From: Lachnospiraceae bacterium
GTDB taxonomy: Bacteria > Bacillota > Clostridia > Lachnospirales > Lachnospiraceae
Assembly (NCBI GenBank): GCA_024691065.1
Contig: JAILOA010000339.1
Span: 1 to 19,449, forward strand
Direction: 5' to 3'
DNA: 19,449 bases
Position numbers and translations under genes: made by a program. This document shows positions 15,227 to 19,449 of this stretch, piece after piece. Numbering within the stretch: the first letter of the stretch is position 1; the number at the start of each line of letters is the position of its first letter. The notes below the pieces were generated by a model. The model was not told the DNA's origin and made no database searches. It worked only from the letters and a program-made list of their open reading frames with translations.

Positions 15227-16550
15227 TTTTATATCATTAGGGTGCGATAAAAACCTCGTAGACAGTGAGGTTATGATTAGTTCCTTAAGAAAAAATAATC
15301 ATGAAATTACAAATGACGTATCGGAAGCAGAAATAATAGTTGTTAATACTTGTTGTTTCATTGGTGATGCTAAGGAAGAAAGTATCAATACTATTATTGA
15401 AATGGGAGAATATAAAACCGGGGGAAATGCTAAATTTCTAATTATTGCGGGGTGTCTTGCAGAGAGATATCATGATGAGATAGAGAAGGAGCTCCCTGAG
15501 GTTGATGCTATCATTGGTACAACAGCCATTGACAGTATTTGCGATGTAATTGATAGATTGTTATCAAGAGAAGATAATTCTCCTGTTAAAAGTTTAAAAA
15601 GTATAGATTATTTACCGGAAAGTGTGCTTTATGAAGAAGCACACTCCGGTGGATACAGTGCATATTTAAAAATTGCCGAAGGGTGTGACAAAAGGTGTAC
15701 ATATTGCGTAATACCTAATGTAAGAGGAAAGTATAGAAGTGTGCCGGCCGAGAAACTGGTTGAACAGGCCGCACATCTCGTTGAAAACGGTGCTAAGGAG
15801 TTAATACTTGTTGCACAGGAAACTACTCTTTACGGAATGGATATTTATAACAAAAAGAGCCTTCATACCCTGCTTTCTATGCTTTCAAAACTACCTAAGC
15901 TTCGTTGGATACGCCTTTTGTATTGTTATCCGGAGGAAATATATCCTGAGCTTATTGATGAAATAAAGAATAATCCTAAGGTTTGTCACTACATTGATAT
16001 GCCTATACAGCATGCTTCTGATAATATTCTTAAGAGGATGGGCAGATGGACTAATCAGGCAGAGCTTGTAAATATAATCACAAAACTTAGGGAAGAGATT
16101 CCTGATATTGCCATTAGAACCACGCTTATTACCGGATTTCCGGGAGAAACCGAAGAGGATTTTCGTATTTTAAAGGATTTTGTTCAAAAAATGCGTTTTG
16201 ACAGACTTGGGGTATTCCCTTATTCTCAGGAGGAAAATACACCCGCAGCTTCTTTTGACGATCAGATTGAGGATGAAATTAAGGAAGATCGAAGAGATGA
16301 GATTATGGAAATTCAGCAGCAAATTACATTTGAAAAAGCTGAAGAAAAAATCGGAACTCAAATGGTTGTTATGGTTGAAGGCTATATACCGAGAGATGAT
16401 GTATATGTTACCAGATCATATATGGATGCGCCGGATGTAGACGGTTATGTCTTTGTTAATTATGACGGAGAGCTTGATTCCGGAGACTTTTTGAAGGTTG
16501 AAATAATTGATTCAAGCGAGTATGATTTGATAGCGGAGATAATATTATAA
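15216..16550 (+). CDS. rimO: Ribosomal protein S12 methylthiotransferase RimO
   Basis: RimO is the radical-SAM enzyme that methylthiolates the conserved aspartate of ribosomal protein S12. The MTTase domain has Cys10 (FISLGCDKNLVDSE), Cys46 (VNTCCFIGDAKEES) and Cys80 (AGCLAERY). The radical-SAM cluster is CDKRCTYC, Cys157, Cys161 and Cys164, followed by IPNVRGKYRS. A TRAM domain closes the protein. GCDKNLVDSE and the later IQHASDNILKRMGR are RimO rather than MiaB signatures. ATG 15216 is chosen because TTGGAG (15204-15209) is 6 nt upstream and the protein then starts exactly as RimO does; length is 444 aa. It overlaps folD by 11 nt, suggesting coupled translation. An extra Cys47 next to Cys46 is unusual but not disruptive. 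Confidence 0.95.
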   Translation: MKINFISLGCDKNLVDSEVMISSLRKNNHEITNDVSEAEIIVVNTCCFIGDAKEESINTIIEMGEYKTGGNAKFLIIAGCLAERYHDEIEKELPEVDAIIGTTAIDSICDVIDRLLSREDNSPVKSLKSIDYLPESVLYEEAHSGGYSAYLKIAEGCDKRCTYCVIPNVRGKYRSVPAEKLVEQAAHLVENGAKELILVAQETTLYGMDIYNKKSLHTLLSMLSKLPKLRWIRLLYCYPEEIYPELIDEIKNNPKVCHYIDMPIQHASDNILKRMGRWTNQAELVNIITKLREEIPDIAIRTTLITGFPGETEEDFRILKDFVQKMRFDRLGVFPYSQEENTPAASFDDQIEDEIKEDRRDEIMEIQQQITFEKAEEKIGTQMVVMVEGYIPRDDVYVTRSYMDAPDVDGYVFVNYDGELDSGDFLKVEIIDSSEYDLIAEIIL

Positions 16551-16608
16551 ATCGGATTAGTAAGATTTGATTGTAGAAGTATTATTAATAAATTTAAGGA
16601 GAAGCATT

Positions 16609-17157
16609 ATGAATTTACCTAACAAACTGACAACGCTCAGAGTATGTATGATTCCGTTTTTTGTGTTTTTTATGCTTATGCCGGATATCCCGTACAATTA
16701 TATAATTGCATGCGTGATTTTCTGTCTGGCTTCCATAACGGATGCACTTGACGGACATATTGCAAGAAGCAGGAATCTTATTACAAATTTCGGAAAATTT
16801 ATGGATCCTTTGGCCGATAAGCTTTTGGTATGTTCCGCATTGATTTGTTTTTTAAAGGTACCGGGAAATCCTATGCCGGCCTGGGTTGTAATTGTTATTA
16901 TTGCAAGAGAGTTTATAATCAGTGGTTTTAGACTTGTAGCTTCGGATGCCGGAGTTGTCATCGCGGCAAGCTATTGGGGCAAGGTTAAGACTGTTACGCA
17001 GATGGTTATGTCAATTTTACTTATTCTTAATATTGACCATCCGGTTGTAAATGTTGTTGAGCTGGTGCTTATCTATCTTGCATGTTTACTTACTGTAATT
17101 TCTTTGGTGGATTATATTGCCAAGAATGTAAATGTATTGAAGGAAGATAAGAAATAA
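16609..17157 (+). CDS. pgsA: CDP-diacylglycerol-glycerol-3-phosphate 3-phosphatidyltransferase
   Basis: PgsA makes phosphatidylglycerol phosphate from CDP-diacylglycerol and glycerol-3-phosphate in the membrane, the first committed step of phosphatidylglycerol and cardiolipin synthesis. The CDP-alcohol phosphotransferase motif is complete: Asp45, Asp48-Gly49, Ala52-Arg53, Gly62, Asp66 and Asp70. The opening NLPNKLTTLRV is typical of PgsA. Several hydrophobic helices cover the rest of the protein, which is 182 aa, normal length. AAGGAGAAG at 16596-16604 precedes ATG 16609; an upstream in-frame start at 16567 would add 14 residues with no Shine-Dalgarno. It begins 58 nt after rimO, so it may share the transcript. 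Confidence 0.94.
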   Translation: MNLPNKLTTLRVCMIPFFVFFMLMPDIPYNYIIACVIFCLASITDALDGHIARSRNLITNFGKFMDPLADKLLVCSALICFLKVPGNPMPAWVVIVIIAREFIISGFRLVASDAGVVIAASYWGKVKTVTQMVMSILLILNIDHPVVNVVELVLIYLACLLTVISLVDYIAKNVNVLKEDKK

Positions 17158-17221
17158 TTTTAGATATTTGTAATCGGTTTTTATGATCAAATAAGAAAAA
17201 TTGATGTTTTTGGATTTTTGA

Positions 17222-17252
17222 CCGGATAAAAATATTATTATTTTTTATACGG
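17222..17252 (+). other. AT-rich hairpin directly before the flavoprotein gene
   Basis: CCG (17222-17224) pairs with CGG (17250-17252). After one mismatch, ATAAAAA (17226-17232) pairs with TTTTTAT (17242-17248). The right foot overlaps GGGAAAG (17251-17257), the only ribosome-binding-like sequence before ATG 17264. The hairpin could modulate translation initiation, or be a weak terminator for pgsA read-through; neither is proven. The rest of the 106-nt gap shows only weak promoter-like hexamers. Confidence 0.3.
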
Positions 17253-17263
17253 GAAAGATAAGA

Positions 17264-18664
17264 ATGTTTGAAGACTGTAAATTTGTCTTTAATTATATGG
17301 ATAAATATATGAATACTATTATTATAGGGGCCGGAGCGGCCGGTATGATGGCTGCGATTTCCGCCGCGGATAATGGCGACAGTGTTACAATTCTCGAAAA
17401 AAACGAGAAATGCGGTAAGAAGATTTTTATTACCGGTAAAGGTCGCTGCAATGTAACTAACAATACCGATGAAGAAGGCTTTATTAAAGCGGTCGTAAGG
17501 AATCCAAGATTTTTATACAGTTCGATTTATACCTGGAACAGTAGAAAAATGATGGAATTTCTTGAAGAAAGCGGCTTAAAGCTTAAAACCGAAAGAGGAA
17601 ACCGTGTTTTTCCGTTGTCGGATCATTCTTCGGATGTTATAAAAACTCTTGAAAATGCCTGCAAAAAAAGAGGAGTTAAGATTCTATTAAATACCGAGGT
17701 TAAGGATATTGATATAAATCAAGAATATGATGATGAAAAAAATATAAGTATAAAAAATCAATCATACAATCAGGAAAATGTATCGTCAAAAGATGATAAT
17801 ACAGATAATAATTCTGGATTTTTTGATAATACAAATAATAATCAAATTGATAATTTATCTTTCAAATTTATATTAAAATCCAACAAAGGTGTTTTTCATT
17901 GTGATAATTTAATAATTGCAACAGGCGGTAAGTCCTATCCTCAAACAGGATCAACGGGAGATGGATATAAATTTGCCGAAAAGTTCGGACATAAGGTTAC
18001 AGCATTGAAACCGTCCTTAACTCCATTTAATATAAAAGAAGAGTTTTGCAGGGATTTATCGGGTTTGGCATTAAAAAATGTTTCTTTAAAACTTGTAATA
18101 AAGAAAAAAGTAAAATACAGCGAACAGGGAGAGATGCTCTTTACGCATTTCGGTGTGAGCGGACCTCTTTGCCTTAGTGCCTCATCTTATTATAACAATG
18201 AGGAGGGAGCGTATTTATCGCTCGATTTAAAACCTGCATTATCCGAGGAGGTTTTAGATGACAGGATATTAAGAGATTTTGATACATTTAAAAATTCTCA
18301 ATTTAAAAACAGTTTAAATAAGCTTTTACCGCAGAGTCTGATTCCTGTAATCGTTTCGCTTTCGGGAATATCAGGAGATAAAAAAGTGAACGAGATTACC
18401 AAAAAGGAAAGACTTAACCTGGTAAGACTTTTAAAAGATTTTAGATTAAATATTATATCGCTTAGGGAATTTAATGAGGCAATCATTACATCGGGCGGAA
18501 TAAAGGTTTCGGAGGTAAATCCTAAAACAATGGAGTCAAAGCTGGTGCCGGGGCTTTATTTTGCCGGGGAAATACTTGATGTGGATGCACTCACGGGAGG
18601 ATATAATTTACAAATTGCTTGGTCAACGGGTTACGTTGCCGGAAGGAGAGGAAATTATGAATAA
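17264..18664 (+). CDS. HI0933/YhiN-family FAD-dependent oxidoreductase
   Basis: This flavoprotein family (HI0933, BaiN-like, aminoacetone oxidase-like names in databases) has no agreed reaction. The FAD-binding motif IIGAGAAGMMAA lies at residues 20-31, then EKNEKCGKKIFITGKGRCNVTN, the strongest family signature. Later come IATGGKSYPQTGSTGDGYKFAE, LFTHFGVSGPLCL, and a C-terminal FAD segment GLYFAGEILDVDALTGGYN. Residues about 152-199 are an Asn/Asp-rich low-complexity insert inside the first FAD half, which lengthens the protein to 466 aa versus about 400-420 for the family. ATG 17264 follows GGGAAAG; ATG 17309 would start closer to the FAD motif, as in most relatives, but lacks a ribosome binding site, so the start is uncertain. 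The stop overlaps cmk by 8 nt. Confidence 0.88.
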   Translation: MFEDCKFVFNYMDKYMNTIIIGAGAAGMMAAISAADNGDSVTILEKNEKCGKKIFITGKGRCNVTNNTDEEGFIKAVVRNPRFLYSSIYTWNSRKMMEFLEESGLKLKTERGNRVFPLSDHSSDVIKTLENACKKRGVKILLNTEVKDIDINQEYDDEKNISIKNQSYNQENVSSKDDNTDNNSGFFDNTNNNQIDNLSFKFILKSNKGVFHCDNLIIATGGKSYPQTGSTGDGYKFAEKFGHKVTALKPSLTPFNIKEEFCRDLSGLALKNVSLKLVIKKKVKYSEQGEMLFTHFGVSGPLCLSASSYYNNEEGAYLSLDLKPALSEEVLDDRILRDFDTFKNSQFKNSLNKLLPQSLIPVIVSLSGISGDKKVNEITKKERLNLVRLLKDFRLNIISLREFNEAIITSGGIKVSEVNPKTMESKLVPGLYFAGEILDVDALTGGYNLQIAWSTGYVAGRRGNYE

Positions 18665-19328
18665 GTCAATAGCTGTTGATGGACCTGCAGGTGCAGGAAA
18701 AAGTACAATTGCAAAGAGGGTTGCTCAAAATATAGGTTACATTTATGTGGATACGGGAGCTATGTATAGAGCTATAGCATTGTATGTTTTAAGGAATAAG
18801 ATTGATTATAATGATGAACTTAAAGTAGGTGAAAACATTAATGAAATAAATGTTACTCTTGATTATGTAGATAATACACAAATCGTTCTTTTAAACGGTG
18901 AAAATGTAAATGACTACATAAGGACTTCCGAGGTCAGCAATGTAACTTCAAAGATTGCAACTTACGCTGCTGTACGTGAAAAGCTTCTGGATTTACAGAG
19001 AAATCTTGCTGTTGAAAAAAAGGTTATTATGGATGGAAGAGATATCGGAACCAATGTTTTGCCTGATGCATTTTTAAAGATTTATCTGACGGCTACTCCT
19101 GAAGCAAGAGCTGACAGACGTTATAAAGAGCTTGTTGAGAAGGGCGAGGATTGTAATTATGATACAATTTTAAAAGATATTATTGCCAGAGATAATCAGG
19201 ATATGAACCGTGAAATTGCGCCTTTAAAGCAGGCTCAGGATGCTGTTTTGGTGGATTCTTCCAATATGGGGATTGAAGAGGTAACGGATACACTTGTAAA
19301 TATTTATAAGGAAAAAGAATCTTTATAA
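18657..19328 (+). CDS. cmk: Cytidylate kinase
   Basis: Cmk phosphorylates CMP and dCMP to the diphosphates with ATP. The P-loop is GPAGAGKST at residues 9-17. DTGAMYRA follows, as in all Cmk proteins, and DGRDIGTNVLPDA is the CMP-binding signature. ATPEARADRRYKEL contains the lid arginines, and the C terminus has RDNQDMNREIAPLK. Length is 223 aa, typical. ATG 18657 is supported by the strong GGAAGGAGAGG at 18641-18651; an in-frame ATG further upstream at 18561 would lie deep in the flavoprotein gene and is rejected. Overlap of 8 nt with the flavoprotein gene implies translational coupling. In many Clostridia this gene pair is followed by ispH, which would be outside the window. Confidence 0.96.
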   Translation: MNKSIAVDGPAGAGKSTIAKRVAQNIGYIYVDTGAMYRAIALYVLRNKIDYNDELKVGENINEINVTLDYVDNTQIVLLNGENVNDYIRTSEVSNVTSKIATYAAVREKLLDLQRNLAVEKKVIMDGRDIGTNVLPDAFLKIYLTATPEARADRRYKELVEKGEDCNYDTILKDIIARDNQDMNREIAPLKQAQDAVLVDSSNMGIEEVTDTLVNIYKEKESL

Positions 19329-19449
19329 TATATAGGAATATCAAAGAAATTTTACAATTCATAGGAATCTAAAAAAGCTTAATATATAGGAATATCAAAT
19401 ATATTAATATATAGGAATATATATAAACTAAATTATTCGGGAATATACC
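19302..19449 (+). repeat. AT-rich 25-nt tandem repeat array after cmk, running off the window
   Basis: The core ATATAGGAATAT recurs with its GG at 19335, 19389 and 19414, with degenerate copies at 19364 (TTCATAGGAATC) and 19439 (TTATTCGGGAATAT). Spacings are 29, 25, 25 and 25 nt; the 3' end of cmk itself (TTTATAAGGAA, GG at 19310) lies 25 nt before the first. Clear units AATATATAGGAATATC start at 19327 and 19381. The array has no spacers of unique sequence and the unit is short, so it is not a CRISPR. It fills the 121 nt after the cmk stop, and its full length is unknown because the window ends inside it. Confidence 0.75.

Noticed and set aside
16180..16440. 86-codon open frame on the plus strand inside rimO
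   Set aside because: It is an alternative-frame shadow of the conserved RimO C-terminal region and shows no domain or ribosome binding site.
17201..17230. TTGATG...GATAAA as a promoter for the flavoprotein gene
   Set aside because: Both hexamers match consensus only partly in a very AT-rich gap, which makes chance likely.
19327..19449. The 25-nt array as a CRISPR
   Set aside because: Units follow each other without unique spacers of 30 nt or so, are AT-rich and vary between copies; no cas gene is in view.

Overview
The window is a dense block of housekeeping genes from a low-GC Gram-positive bacterium. The AT-rich composition, strong GGAGG-type ribosome binding sites, a Gram-positive type I signal peptidase, the dgt-dnaG-rpoD-trmK order and a TGS-type nucleoside kinase next to folD and rimO all point to Clostridia, most likely a Lachnospiraceae relative. 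The family-level call is inference from protein style and gene order. All 17 recognisable genes lie on the + strand with short gaps or small overlaps. I see no transposase, phage gene, CRISPR array, rRNA or tRNA.

Layout. 1-2266: the 3' part of gmk, rpoZ with a long charged tail, lepB, and an unrecognised two-helix membrane protein with an acidic serine-rich tail. 2393-5232: trkA-trkH, a complete potassium uptake pair. 5284-6795: miaB. 6893-12437: dgt, dnaG, rpoD and trmK, a Firmicutes version of the macromolecular-synthesis cluster. 12582-14240: a TGS-domain nucleoside kinase. 14384-16550: folD and rimO, overlapping by 11 nt. 16609-17157: pgsA. 17264-19328: an HI0933-type flavoprotein and cmk, overlapping by 8 nt. 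The cmk-downstream region runs off the window edge.

The genes cover nucleotide supply (gmk, cmk, dgt, nucleoside kinase, folD), transcription and priming (rpoZ, rpoD, dnaG), tRNA and ribosome modification (miaB, trmK, rimO), and the envelope (lepB, trkAH, pgsA). Co-direction and the scarcity of convincing terminators suggest long co-transcribed runs.

Nothing here is clearly a new defence or mobile system. The unusual content is at the edges of ordinary genes. (i) The last codons and stop of the nucleoside kinase are present three times in a 46-nt tandem array (14201-14338), and the middle copy has diverged in a coding-like way. (ii) A 25-nt AT-rich repeat array starts at the end of cmk and continues past the window. 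(iii) RpoD carries a roughly 225-residue histone-H1-like basic then acidic extension, and RpoZ in the same window has its own charged coiled-coil tail. (iv) Two intergenic leaders can form mutually exclusive hairpins. (v) The HI0933 flavoprotein has an Asn/Asp-rich insert.
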